DNA from: Drosophila miranda | Lineage: Eukaryota > Arthropoda > Insecta > Diptera > Drosophilidae | NCBI RefSeq assembly: GCF_003369915.1 | Contig: NC_046675.1 | Coordinates: 16,430,001-16,494,000 of the forward strand | Reading direction: 5' to 3' | DNA: 64,000 nucleotides | In this document: positions 37,530 through 47,765 of the stretch, piece after piece | Position numbering within the stretch: position 1 is the first letter of the stretch | How the letters are laid out: every line of letters starts with the position of its first letter | Translations under genes and position numbers: made by a program | The notes under the pieces: model-generated | The model's input: only the letters and a program-made list of their open reading frames with translations | Told to the model about the DNA's origin: nothing | The model's database searches: none

Positions 37530-38285
37530 ATCAGAATAAAAACGAGGGGGAACGTCGTGAGTTGCTGCGGAGACCGCAACTCTACATTTATAACCGATAC
37601 TTAGTCAGTATGCCTACATTAAACGGAAAAGAGTGCGTACAAGAGAGACAGAAAATCAGTCAGAATTTATTTGTTACTTTTGGCCATAATAATAATCCGA
37701 TCTGATTCGGATTCGGCAAGATTCGGCAATCTGGTAGATATGGCCATTCTCTATGATTGTGCGTTTTTAATATTTTCCTATCTTCAAAATAGTGGTTGCC
37801 ACAGATTTTCGTCTTTTGTGTGGGCGGAAGGGGTTGGGGCAAAGTTTTGAAATATACTTGTTACAGTGACATATCACAGAATATATATCCGGATATAAAA
37901 TGTCGTTGCTCTAGCTTTTATAGTCTTTGAGCACGAGGCGCTAATAGGGACGGACAGACGGACGGACGGACGGACAGACAGACATGGCTCAATTGACTCG
38001 GCTATTGATTCTGATCAAGAATATATACACTTTATGGGGTCGGAAACGCTTCCTTCTGGACGTTACACACATCCATTTTCACTACAAATCTTATATACCC
38101 CAATACTCGTTTTGAGTAACTTGCGGCCCAAGTTCCATGACGGTTGCCGCAGGCAAATTGAAATTGAAATTTTTTGAGAAATTTATACATACATTTTTTT
38201 GCTCCTCCGCGCCAGTCTAGCAAACGCAAGGCAGATTTACATCGTGCTAGCCGGCTTTTAGGCCATAGGACTAAACGAAATATTT
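37530..38285 (+). mobile_element. non-autonomous Helitron remnant, DINE-1/INE-1 type
   Basis: Two blocks match sequence I associate with this abundant Drosophila repeat. One is the left part starting ACGAGGGGGAACGTCGTGAG with GATACTTAGTCAGTATG. The other has a GGACGGACGGACGG run, then CATGGCTCAATTGACTCGGC, GATCAAGAATATATACACTT and GGGTCGGAAACGCTTCCTTC. It has no coding capacity. The ends are approximate because I could not place the 3' hairpin with certainty. The left block is the form I recall from obscura-group flies. Confidence 0.7.
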
Positions 38286-40239
38286 GACATCAAATTGAAT
38301 TGACTCCGTGTTATACAGCCCTGCTTAGGGCAAGTGAAAATGATTTTTTTGTTGGGTATGGTGAAAAGCAAACAAACAAATGTATAATTTTTAAAAAGTA
38401 CTCGAACTTGGACAAGAAGCTGCAGCATAATAAATTCATCACGACAGCTGGACGTCGGACAGTCCAGACTGATCAGATCCGATAGTCACGGTCCGTCCGG
38501 CATTGAGGTGCAGTTCATCAGTTGTTCGGGGGTCAGAGTGAAACGTAATTGGCCTCTAGCACTTAATTTGATTGAAGAGAGTGCGGTGGGGGCGGACACC
38601 GACTCTGAATCTGACTCTGATGCTGCCTCTGTGGCTCTGCCTCTGCCTATGGCAAAGGCAATCTCAACCTGTGCGCGGGCGCCCACATCGTCCGAAGATT
38701 GGTGGCTTTGGCGGGGGCGACTCAGATGTCAACACAAAGTGAAAGTGAAAAATTTGTTGCCAGCGAGAAAAACTGAATCCCAAAACAGAGACACAAGAAA
38801 CCAAAAGCTTTTCTTTTATGCAATTGTTTAAGTCGGTACCGCAGCAGCAGCAGCAGCAGCATTGAATCGAATCGCGACGAAAATAAACTAAAAACAAAAC
38901 AGTTTCCCAGCCTGCTGCAACCCACAGAATGGTGTATTCTGCCCCATTGAGCCGGGCCGGAGCGGGTGGAACGGTTAAACAAAGGCCAAATAAATCGCCA
39001 GAGGAGTCGGGTAAAAGTTTCGTGCCGATCTTGGCAGAGGGTTCGTCGCCAGAGTTTTTTGTTTCTAGGCATCGATCGGTGGGCTGGCAGTCGAGCAAAG
39101 CAAAGCTAAGCGGAGCGTTTTGTTCGTTTGTTTGCTGTTAACACAAGATGCCAATTACTGCAAATTGTTGGCCACTGCTGCCACTGGCCAGGCGTTTTGG
39201 GCCATTAACAGGGAATGGTCCGTGGATTGCGTGTAAGCCAAAACGTGAATTATCATAAATTATCGATGGCACATTATGCAGCGGCAAGTGTGTGTCAATA
39301 TTGCAGTATTCAGTAGTACAGTCCAGTAGTCAGTCCTCTAGATGTAGAACAATCAAACATTAATGTACATTTGTGGGTTGCCACTTTTCCGCCAGAAAAC
39401 AAGCCAACCAGGGTAAAAGCAATTTACACTTTTCGTGTCCGTGCCGAGTGGCCGTGGCATGTTACGCCGAGATAAACTTGCAAATCCCATCATTAGATGT
39501 TCGTCAGCGCGGCTTTTGTAATTAATATTTCATAAATGAAAAGCGCTTGGCATAAATTATGCATGCCGCGATGCGATGCGATACAAAGGTGTTGCTCCGT
39601 TCGTTTGTTGTTCAGTTGCCGTTGCCATACAGTGCAGTGCCAGTGCAACACTGAAAAAAAATCCCGAGAGGTTACCGCAGATACTTTCACATTTCTCCAG
39701 GCAGCCCAAAAGTATGCCTTATTCTGGAAAAACAAATGAAGCTATTGGACCGGTTTTTACACTCTTGTCTTCATGTGTAACCTGAGTTTTAAATTAGCTT
39801 AGAATAATTTAATAATTTAATTAAAAAGTGTAACAACATGCTAGCCGGTTTCACACAGGATTCCGCAAATTAAGAGGGTGATGAATAATTACAAAAATTG
39901 AGTTACTCCAAATTTTGCGCACATGCATATGTACATATGTATATGTACATATGAATATGTAGACTGTAGATAGATACGTGTTTGGCAAACAGAAGCATTA
40001 AATCCGGTCTGGAAAAAGTGAAAATATTTGAGGAGTGCATACCAAAGAAACTACCCATTGCGGATGACAGTGCCGTCGGGGATGGGCAGGAAAACTCTGC
40101 AGTGTAAACTACACCCATAAAAAAGCACTGAGATTCGAACATCTACACTGATATTTAAAAACGCATAACAATATATTTTTACTATTTACTATTGAAAAAG
40201 GAAAGTACTTTCACCTACATTTTACCATTAACAATATGT

Positions 40240-40475
40240 CAATGTTTGATTTAAATACATATATTTCATATATAAAATAAATACATTTAAAGTATTTTCA
40301 TTCTTAGATTAAATATATTTCATACAAATTTAACATTTTATTTGTATTTTAATACGTTGTATATATAGATTAAATACAAGACCGCATAGATCAAAATTAA
40401 TTCTATTTAAATTCGCTGTGTTTGTAGTTAAAACCGGAATATTTAATATGAATATGGGTGTGCTTCGTTTTAATA
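40240..40475 (+). repeat. AT-rich dispersed repeat, copy 2
   Basis: It shares ordered words with the copies at 24955 and 45985: TTAAAGTATTTTCATT, GATTAAATATATTTC, AATTAATTCTATTTAAATTC, TTTGTAGTTAAAACCGG, ATATTTAATATGAATATGGG and GTGTGCTT. Confidence 0.6.
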
Positions 40476-41265
40476 TGCCATTTTTCTCTGAGTGTTTGTA
40501 TCTCTGAAGGGACTACAATTTATTTCAGTTTCCCTTCTAATCCCAGTGCGTTAGAGAGTGTTTGATTAACCTAAAGCTGTAGCCAGCAATTTAGTTCTCT
40601 CGATTTAAATGGCACAAAAGCTGTCCATAACTAATTCCATTCAATGGTCATGCCTTTTCACGCTACTTTCTTCGCTGATTCGAATTGCCTCAGGATAGTT
40701 CCCAGTCGCAGTCAAGGCACTTTCATTAGTTTTCCAGCAAATGGCGACATTCTATAATTTTCCACCGATTCAGATTCAGATTCAGCATTCATTTCGGTTT
40801 CTATGCAGCGTGTCTAATAAATACAAAGTTTGCCGAAATCTTTGCGTGTGGAAACGGAACGAAAGCCGAGACAACCGAAAGCCTTGGATGAGTAGAGAAA
40901 AGCTCTCCCCGATGAAAGTGGGAGGCGTCGAAGTCAACGCCGGTGAAAAAAATCATTAAGCCGGACTGGGTGCTCGGTAATATAAAGATTGAAAATAATT
41001 GCCAAGATCAGGCTAATTGCGGCAATGCGCCAAGAAAAATTGGTCCGATGGCGGGGCTTGACGGTTTGATGGCTTGATCTTGCCGGCAATTGCACTAAAT
41101 CTGCAGCGAAGCTTTGCTTCAGTCAAAACCAAGCTGCAGGCAGGCTGGCAGTTATCATGCATATTACGCTCTAAATAGCCACCAGCACCAGCGGGGCTGC
41201 AACGGAGGCAACAAAAGCAAAACTGGATGCAACGGCTGCCTGGCTAATTGTGGCAAGGTGAAGTG

Positions 41266-41300
41266 TATAAATTTGATGGACAAACTGGCGCACAAGATCA
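41266..41300 (+). promoter_or_regulatory. TATA and TCAGT initiator of the plus-strand Osiris gene
   Basis: TATAAAT at 41266-41272 lies 34 bp before the A of TCAGTTGG (41300). The start codon at 41375 follows with a 75-base leader. Confidence 0.75.
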
Positions 41301-41374
41301 GTTGGCTAAGAGAGTTTGCAGCAGCATCACGAGAGAGATAGTGAGAAAAAGGACCGACCACAAGGATCAGGCAT

Positions 41375-42337
41375 ATGGACATAATGGATTCCCGCCTGGG
41401 TCTGCTTATAGCCCTGCTGTTGGCCACTTTCCATGCCCACCGAACCAGCTGGGCGCTTGAGCTTAATACCCCTTCCAACAACTCCACGGGCAGTGGGGAG
41501 AGCGGACTTATGCGGACGGTGCGCCATGTGTACGGCCAGTGCGCCGAAAGCGAGGATATTTTTTGGTGCTGCAAAGTGCAGGGCGCCCGACTGCTGGGGC
41601 GCGCCCTCAAGGTGCAGCAGCTCAGCATTGTGGATGGCGTTAACCTGGTGAGGCGGGAGAGTGCGGCCCAAGACACGCGCACCGCCCGTGCCAGCATTGC
41701 CGAGAGCCAGTTGAACAATCGAGATCTGGAGCATATGTCCAGCAAGAGCTTGGACGCCCTGCTGCTGGAGCGCTTCCTTGGTTTCGTGCACAGCCACCAG
41801 CTGCAGGTAAACCTGCCGCGTCTGCTGCACTACGGGGAGCGGAACCGGAACAGCCAGGACTGGCTGCAGTACCTCATGAGCTACTTCCTGTCCGGCAACG
41901 AAAGCGAAAGCGAGGGACGAGACAAAAAGAAGGATGACAAAAAGTATCTGGGACCCTTCATCGCCGCCGTTCTGCTGAAGACGGCCATTCTGAAGATGGC
42001 TTATCACTCGATCGCCATTGTGGCTGGCAAGGCTCTGATTGTGGGCAAAATAGCGCTCATCATCAGCGCCATCATCGGACTTAAGAAGCTTGTTGGCCAC
42101 GACGGGGGCGAGAAGACCACCTACGAAATCGTGAAGCACCCGCAAGTCCAGCAGAGCCACACTTATTCATCCAGCCATCAGGGCGAGTACGACTCCGGCG
42201 GCCATGATTCCGGCGGCGGATCCTACCATCGCAGCATCGACGACGAGATGATGATGCAGGACAAAGCCTACCAAGCCTGGTTGCCACAGGCCCAAGCCGG
42301 CTCTCCAGCTTCTGCTTCGACAAAGGTGTCGCGATAA
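41375..42337 (+). CDS. plus-strand Osiris family protein, intronless
   Basis: A single-exon frame of 320 residues (317 if the second ATG at 41384 is used). The signal peptide is about 1-26 (SRLGLLIALLLATFHAHRTS). Cysteines C56, C65 and C66 (QCAESEDIFWCC) form the paired segment with an extra adjacent Cys. Then come LERFLGFVHSHQLQVNLP, a charged linker, GRDKKKDDKKYLGPF and the hydrophobic Osiris segment with AGKALIVGKIALIISAIIGL. TTYEIVKHP is followed by a His/Ser/Gly region (SHTYSSSHQGEYDSGGHD), RSIDDEMMMQDKAYQAWLP (AQxLAY-like) and a short tail. It is the only Osiris gene on this strand and converges on the 42499 gene, with stop codons 161 bp apart, so the 3' UTRs probably overlap. It lacks the family's phase-1 intron. 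The candidates are Osi11 or Osi12, by position. Confidence 0.95.
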   Translation: MDIMDSRLGLLIALLLATFHAHRTSWALELNTPSNNSTGSGESGLMRTVRHVYGQCAESEDIFWCCKVQGARLLGRALKVQQLSIVDGVNLVRRESAAQDTRTARASIAESQLNNRDLEHMSSKSLDALLLERFLGFVHSHQLQVNLPRLLHYGERNRNSQDWLQYLMSYFLSGNESESEGRDKKKDDKKYLGPFIAAVLLKTAILKMAYHSIAIVAGKALIVGKIALIISAIIGLKKLVGHDGGEKTTYEIVKHPQVQQSHTYSSSHQGEYDSGGHDSGGGSYHRSIDDEMMMQDKAYQAWLPQAQAGSPASASTKVSR

Positions 42338-42498
42338 GATCCTACCTACCGTTCAGAGGAAATACTCAACCAAAGATCAATCTATCGCTTAGCTTCAATC
42401 TATATGAAATTGTATTTACATTCGTTCGCCTGAAAGCCCTCCAGTTTAAGTTTAGTTTTATCATAGATTATTTTTACCACAGAAAGATACATTAAAAT

Positions 42499-43728
42499 CT
42501 AGAGAAATCCACGCGTTGGGATCGTTGCTTCTGGTCGGGACTGCTGCTGCTGTTGCTGCTGCTGAAGCTTCTCTTCCAGCTGGGGCTGGTTGGATTGGCG
42601 CCGCTTCCGGGTTTCCATCTCGTAGGCATAGTATCCCTGATCATGGGCATGGGCTGGTGGCTCTTCAATCTGCTCCAGCTGGCTAGAGCTGTAAACGTGA
42701 GTGGGCATGCTGCGGTGCCAGCCGCTTTCATGGCTGTGTCCGGAGCCCGATCCCGAGCCGGTGACGATCACGTGCTCCGGACTACTACTACCACTGTGGC
42801 CACTCGATCCCTTTTTTAAACTGCCCTGCAAATGGAGGCTTAGCGCCAATGAATTGTGATTGGACCACCTGGGCTGTGGTTTGCTTTGGGATCCACTACT
42901 CACCAGCAGTGATATGATGAGGGCTATTTTTGCCATAATGAAGGCAGAGCCGGCGATGAGGATTACCTTCCCGAGGAACATTTGGGCCACGGTAGCCATC
43001 ATGATCATTCCGCCCATCATGGCCATGTGCTTATCTTTGTCCTTCTTCTTGCGACCTGTTTTTTTGGAGCAGTTTTTATTTTTGGTTTTATTTTTATTTT
43101 TGTTCTTGTCTTTCTTCGATTTTATCTCTTTCTTTTTCTTCTTCTCTGACTTTTTATCTTTCTTTTTCTTCTTTTCTTTCTTCTTCCTTTTCAGCTTATC
43201 TTTATCATCTGTTGTTGTCTGAAGCACATCATAAAAACTACCAAATCCTCCTCCTACTATTTTATCGATTTTATCATCTACTAGCGAATAAGTACCTTGA
43301 TCAAAGCCCAGTTCAGTGCCAAAGTCGTCGATGGCATTCGATATCGTCAGCTCCCTGGGAAGTTGAACACGCAGAGCCCGTCCCTGTACCAACTGAAGCA
43401 GCTTGCCAGCAAAGCCAGATGACGCACTTGATTCCCGTACCGCTCCGCTATCGCTACGGTCTGTTCCATGAGCATGAGTGGCAGCAGCCACTTCCTCCGG
43501 TGGCGGCTCTATGCTCAGATAGTCGTTGATCCGCCAGGTGCTGTTGTCCCGAGCAGCCGTCTCCAGCAATCGCTCACTTTCGGAGCCCAGGCAATGCCAC
43601 ACCTCCGCACCACCCAGACATTGTGCTATAATTCTGCCCAGACTGCGGGGTCTCCAACTCTCTTGAGTGATGGCCAGGACGGAGGAACCGGCTATGATGA
43701 TGCACTGCACTAAGAACAGACGCCACAT
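42499..43728 (-). CDS. Osiris family protein with Lys-rich insert or intron
   Basis: Open as one frame of 409 residues; it encodes 329 if the stretch 43056-43295 is spliced out. The signal peptide is about 1-19 (MWRLFLVQCIIIAGSSVLA). The paired cysteines are C37 and C46 (QCLGGAEVWHC). GKLLQLVQGRALRVQLPREL follows. Residues 145-224 are an extreme Lys/Asp/Asn stretch. Then GRKKKDKDKHMAMMGG starts the Met-rich hydrophobic Osiris segment (GKVILIAGSAFIMAKIALII). The tail is Ser/Gly/His-rich, has YYAYEMETRKRRQ in place of AQxLAY, and ends in polyGln and GFL. In paralogues the residues before GRKKK are followed by a phase-1 intron, and here G/GT donor and CAG acceptor dinucleotides occupy that very point. 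It converges with the plus-strand gene. It lies in the Osi10-Osi11 interval; the number is not assigned. Confidence 0.92.
   Translation of the reverse strand: MWRLFLVQCIIIAGSSVLAITQESWRPRSLGRIIAQCLGGAEVWHCLGSESERLLETAARDNSTWRINDYLSIEPPPEEVAAATHAHGTDRSDSGAVRESSASSGFAGKLLQLVQGRALRVQLPRELTISNAIDDFGTELGFDQGTYSLVDDKIDKIVGGGFGSFYDVLQTTTDDKDKLKRKKKEKKKKKDKKSEKKKKKEIKSKKDKNKNKNKTKNKNCSKKTGRKKKDKDKHMAMMGGMIMMATVAQMFLGKVILIAGSAFIMAKIALIISLLVSSGSQSKPQPRWSNHNSLALSLHLQGSLKKGSSGHSGSSSPEHVIVTGSGSGSGHSHESGWHRSMPTHVYSSSQLEQIEEPPAHAHDQGYYAYEMETRKRRQSNQPQLEEKLQQQQQQQQSRPEATIPTRGFL
43056..43295 (-). other. 240-bp in-frame Lys-coding stretch, possible retained intron
   Basis: It starts GGTACTTATTC (donor-like, after CAA G) and ends AAAAACAG before GTCGCAAG. 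The length is exactly 80 codons, with no stop in frame. The acceptor lacks a pyrimidine tract; it is A-rich. It is therefore either a weakly spliced intron or an intron that has become coding. Confidence 0.6.
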
Positions 43729-43793
43729 ACTGTATTCTCTTCTCCCGCGAGCTTCTTTGAGCGAACGGAACGCAACGCTGTTTGAACTTCAAA

Positions 43794-43827
43794 TAGCCCA
43801 AGATGCTGCTCTGTCTCATTATTTATA
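43794..43827 (-). promoter_or_regulatory. TATA promoter of the 42499 gene
   Basis: TATAAATA (TATAAAT at 43821-43827, minus). The expected start site near 43794 reads CTATTTG, a poor initiator. The leader to the ATG is about 65 bases. Confidence 0.55.
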
Positions 43828-44138
43828 GTGCCTCCCCGAGGGAGCTGCTCTCCGCCCTTTCGTGGGGGGTGGAGTGCCAATTAACATGCTTGTCAAAGCA
43901 CGACACTGTCGAGCAGAGCACTTTTGATAGGAATCGAATAAGAAAAGTTTTCGGCAGAAGACCTCTCGATGGCAACTTGCTTGCTGAACCTTGACGCAAA
44001 CGAAAACTGAATCCGAACAGAACACAACTTTTTGGATAAGAAAACTTTCATTTTTGGAAAGCACTCACAGCGTTTTAGCCTAGTTGTAACTTAGCTAATA
44101 TTAGGGCTAATTGGGCTAAGAAATAAGTTAAGTATTCC
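43828..44138. other. short intergenic spacer
   Basis: 311 bp between the promoter of the 42499 gene and the stop of the 44139 gene. I see no gene; it probably contains the 3' UTR of the latter. Confidence 0.5.
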
Positions 44139-45328
44139 CTACAGCGATCGCACGTCCAGGGCCTGCCAGCCCTGCATGCCTGCGGAGACGCTGGCGGTGT
44201 GGAAGTTTCGCATCAAGGTGTCCGCCGAGCCGGCAGCCTCTTGCTCCACACTGGCCGCCAGGAGCTTATTGCTCGGCCTGTGCTGGTGTTCAAAGTCATA
44301 GAAACGATCTTCGGTGGGTGGATGAGGGTTAGGGGCAGGCGACGAAGTCTCTGCGGCCCGGGGCTGCTCGAAACGTACTTTGCGCTCGCTTCGACGATAT
44401 GGTGACGCCTCATGCACATCGTACTGCTGCTGGTGCTGATGATGGAGCTCGTCCCCATGGCCAAAGACCGTCGTCTTACCGGGAAAGTGGCCAACAGGTC
44501 GATGTCCATGGAATCCAAAGTTCGAACCACCTCCAAAACTGTCGAAGCCGCCAAGACCGCCACCCAAGCCACCCAAGCCACCCAAAGAGCTGACGACACC
44601 GCCAAAGCCCAGAAAGCTGCTGACATAGACCGCCAGCTTAACCAAGAACAGAGACTTCTTCAGCAGCAAGCAGATCCCAGCAAATAGCAGAGGCACCAGA
44701 GCCACCAGATTGAACTTCAGGCCCAGCAGAAAGGGCAAAAGATACTGCTTGGCCAAGAGACGACCTAAGACAAAGGAGTCCACAAATATAAAGTAAAACT
44801 TTTGAATAATATTAAAATTGTGATTCTCTTACCAGCTGTGGGCTCTTCGTATCCAAATTGACGCTCCCCCTGCACCCCTGCCCCATCTAGAACGAACTCA
44901 GCCACACTATTGGCATCCGTTGTGGGTCCTATTTTGAACATCAGTCCCGGATAAAGACTATCCATGTGCCACTCGAGACTCCGCTGCCCCATGACGGCAC
45001 CAGCGTTCTCGAGTATACCTCGGAAGTCGACCGGATCGGTGTCCAGCACATTGGCCAGTGATCTCCCTGCTGCAGCAGAGTCACTCTTCACCGTCAAAAA
45101 ATCCTCCACAAAACTAACATTATCACTCTCCTCGACACGCTGTATGAAGTTAAGGGCTGAGCGTCCTAGGCACTCGGTCAGTCTTGGCCGCTGGCCACTG
45201 ACTCCACGGACACACTGTTTGAACTGCTGCAGCTCCTCGGATCCAACGTGGGAGAAGTCACTGCCACTGACACTACCAGAAATTCCTGTAAGCTGGAACA
45301 ACAGTACACAGCAAGCTAGTAGCAACAT
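44139..45328 (-). CDS. divergent Osiris family protein (Osi10 interval)
   Basis: The coding sequence is complement(join(44139..44764,44833..45328)), 373 residues. The 68-bp intron (GTAAGA, TCTTAG) is phase 1 at the family site (TAG/RLLAK). I chose the ATG at 45326-45328 because a TATA box and TCAGTT initiator lie at 45354-45388; an earlier in-frame ATG at 45401 would be upstream of transcription. The signal peptide is about 1-18 (MLLLACCVLLFQLTGISG). The paired cysteines are C39 and C53 (QCVRGVSGQRPRLTEC), more widely spaced than usual. After RLLAKQYLLPFLLGLKF the hydrophobic segment is leucine/phenylalanine-rich (AGICLLLKKSLFLVKLAVYV). A Gly-rich GGLGGLGG block and a long His/Gln/Pro tail follow without AQxLAY. 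It is the first gene left of Osi9, so Osi10 is the natural candidate. Confidence 0.92.
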
Positions 45329-45353
45329 GTTGGTCAAAGGCTTGAATCTTAAC

Positions 45354-45388
45354 TGAGCCCGATGGCCGGCTGACCCCTGGGTTTTATA
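45354..45388 (-). promoter_or_regulatory. TATA and TCAGTT initiator of the 44139 gene
   Basis: ATATAAAAC (TATAAAA at 45382-45388, minus) lies 34 bp before the A of TCAGTT (45354). It decides the start codon at 45328. Confidence 0.75.
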
Positions 45389-45394
45389 TCTTCC

Positions 45395-47765
45395 GGACCT
45401 CATCTAGTTATACAATAATCAGTTTTCAGTCTCAGCCAAATTTACTCCCCATTCAGTTCACTCACATTTTTTTTTGCAAATGGCCCAATAACGGAAATTG
45501 TTTTACATCAACGCCAAGTGGTCGGTCGGCTCTTCGTCTTCTTCTGATCATCTCTGTTGTTGTTGTTGTTTTTGTTGTTCCGAGCCGGCATGGTCATGGT
45601 CAGTGCACACAACGACCCAAAGCTGCGTCGACTTGTGGCCAATTTTTCGCACATCTCGACCATTATGCAATGGAGTTATTCCACAAAAATTATGAAATAG
45701 TAGGCGCCACAGGTCGGACCGAACCCCTTTGGAAAATTCCCAATTACCATTGCTAATGCCCGCCTATTAAACAAACGGGGGCGTTCACAGAATTACCAGA
45801 AATGTTCCATCATTTACACCTTAAAACACCTGAAAATTGCTACAAGCTAAAAGCAAATAAACAAACAAAAGGAAAAGAGGCAAAAGTTTAGCCGAAAATC
45901 TTAGTAATTATGCTACTATACACCCCCAGAGAAAAGAGGCCTGAGAATCGAATAGTTCGACTTAGATTTGAAAATGTATTACTTCGAGAGTGGAAGTTGT
46001 AAAATCAATATTTTCTTATATGCATTAAATATATTTCCTACAAAATTTAAGTCATTTTATATATTTTCGAGTGTTTTTTATATTTATAATAAATATGGGT
46101 CGTATGAAAAAGACTTTTTAGTACATTTATGTTTAAATCAAAGTGAATTCTATATAATTTCGCTAGGTTTGTATTTATAAACTGGATATTTAATTTAAGT
46201 ATGGATGTGCTGAAATTTTCTATGCTATCTATAGATTACTATCATTCAGTTAAAATCAAAGTTAAAGGACCAACTTAATAATAAATTTTGATATTAGAAA
46301 GTTCCTGTAAAATATATTTTTAGAATGGAAATGCTTGCACCTTTGTCAACTGCGTGGTAAAAGTCGCAAACAAAGGGTAGGTATCAAAAGTAATACACTT
46401 GGAAATATAATACACCGAAGAGACTGAGAGCAAAAAGGCTTGCCTACTTTCGGGCGGTGGATGTGAAAGCTGAGTGAAAAGTTTGGTGTTGCCAGCGCGT
46501 CAAGCACGTTGGACGGAAACCACAAACAGCGTGGTCTGGGAAGGTAGGGTTGTGTTGTTGAGGGTGGAGAAATTTGAGACACCGCCCAGACAAAAAGTGT
46601 CTGACACCTAGACGCCATTTCGAGAGGTGGCGCGGTGCCCTTCCTCTGCCTTTTCATCTAATGAAAAAACAGACAAACCGAGCGCGAAAACTTTTCATGG
46701 CCGTCCTTTTCTTCTTCCGACTTGATTTGGCTATTCGAAGGATTTTCTGTGTTAGATTTATGGTTTAATGTTTTCGGTTGACGGGAAAACTTTTGTAATT
46801 TCTGCCATTTCGAAAGTGTGGCAAAAGTTTGAGGTTTTGTATACAAAAGTCTGAGCTGAGAATGAAGATGATACAAGATGGGGCTGAGTGTGATGTCTGA
46901 ACAGCAGTGTGCTCGCTGCTCAATAAATTTCCAGCTGCAATTCACGCAGAGACAAAAAAGAAATTGTATTAATAAACACTTTCACCGACAATACTTGAAA
47001 TTCACGGCCAGTTGCTGCTGGGCTGCAGCAGGCAACCGAACATTGTTCACAAATAGTTGAGAAGATATACGAGCCAGTCGGCAGACTTTTGGCTGTTTTG
47101 GCCATTTATATGCCAAATGCCAACGGCCATAAATTGCAGCTCGGGGCGTGCTCCCCAGTCCCCAGTCCCCAGAGCGAGGCCCCGTACTTTCCGCCCATGT
47201 CCATCGCCCATGTCCATCTCATTGACATTGTGCACACACCCCATCGCACAGAGCGTCGGGGATCGGGGATCGGGCATCGGCGGTAAATGGGCGTACGTGT
47301 TGCACGTTGCAAATGCAAAAAGGAGGTCGCAACTTTCATTAGATTTTTCGAGTGTGCTTTCTGGAGCGACATTGGATACCATACCCGAGACGGGGGGGTG
47401 CGGGGGCAGAGCAGCAGGAAGACACTCCCAGCCGGCCGGCCGGCCATGTGGGATGGCACTAACTGGCTGAACGTCTTCTCTGGCTCTGGCACTGGCTTTG
47501 GCATTGGCTTTGCATCTGTGTTTCTGTTTCTGAATGTGGCCTGGCTACGCCTCGGTGGCTCAAGTGAAATTTGCCGTTTATTTTGCTCTGCACCGGCCGC
47601 GGCCATGGTTTTGTATGTCGCACACATGCAATTGATATCACTGGCCTCGATTGCCATACTTGGTGAAAGAGTGAAAGCATTGCGCTTGAAAAATGCTGGA
47701 CACCAGTTGCGTATGTGCAACATTTCAAATATAAAATAGCGTTTCGAGATAAATGCAGGATTTCT
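45395..47765. other. intergenic, 2.4 kb
   Basis: No gene supported. It contains one AT-rich repeat copy (45985-46215), CCCCAGT repeats near 47152-47171 and GGGGATC units near 47258-47272. Confidence 0.5.
45985..46215 (+). repeat. AT-rich dispersed repeat, copy 3
   Basis: It aligns in word order with the copies at 24955 and 40240: CATTAAATATATTTCCTACA, AAATCAAAGTGAATTCTAT, AATTTCGCTAGGTTTGTA, ATATTTAATTTAAGTATGG and ATGTGCTG. Confidence 0.65.

Larger units (their letters stand above)
31870..41260. other. 9.4-kb gene-free block, candidate regulatory DNA
   Basis: The largest gene-free interval in the window. Open frames here (for example near 33900-34450 and 38660-39100) occur on both strands with no domains. 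It holds a GTAGTC microsatellite (32084-32125), a Helitron-type remnant (about 37530-38285) and an AT-rich repeat copy (40240-40475). A TATGTACATATG-rich stretch lies near 39925-39960. It separates the 28987 gene from the plus-strand Osiris gene and may carry shared enhancers; that is inference. Confidence 0.5.

Noticed and set aside
45329-45403. In-frame upstream ATG extending the 44139 gene by 25 residues
   Set aside because: The TATA box and TCAGTT initiator lie inside this stretch, so that ATG would not be transcribed, and it would bury the signal peptide.
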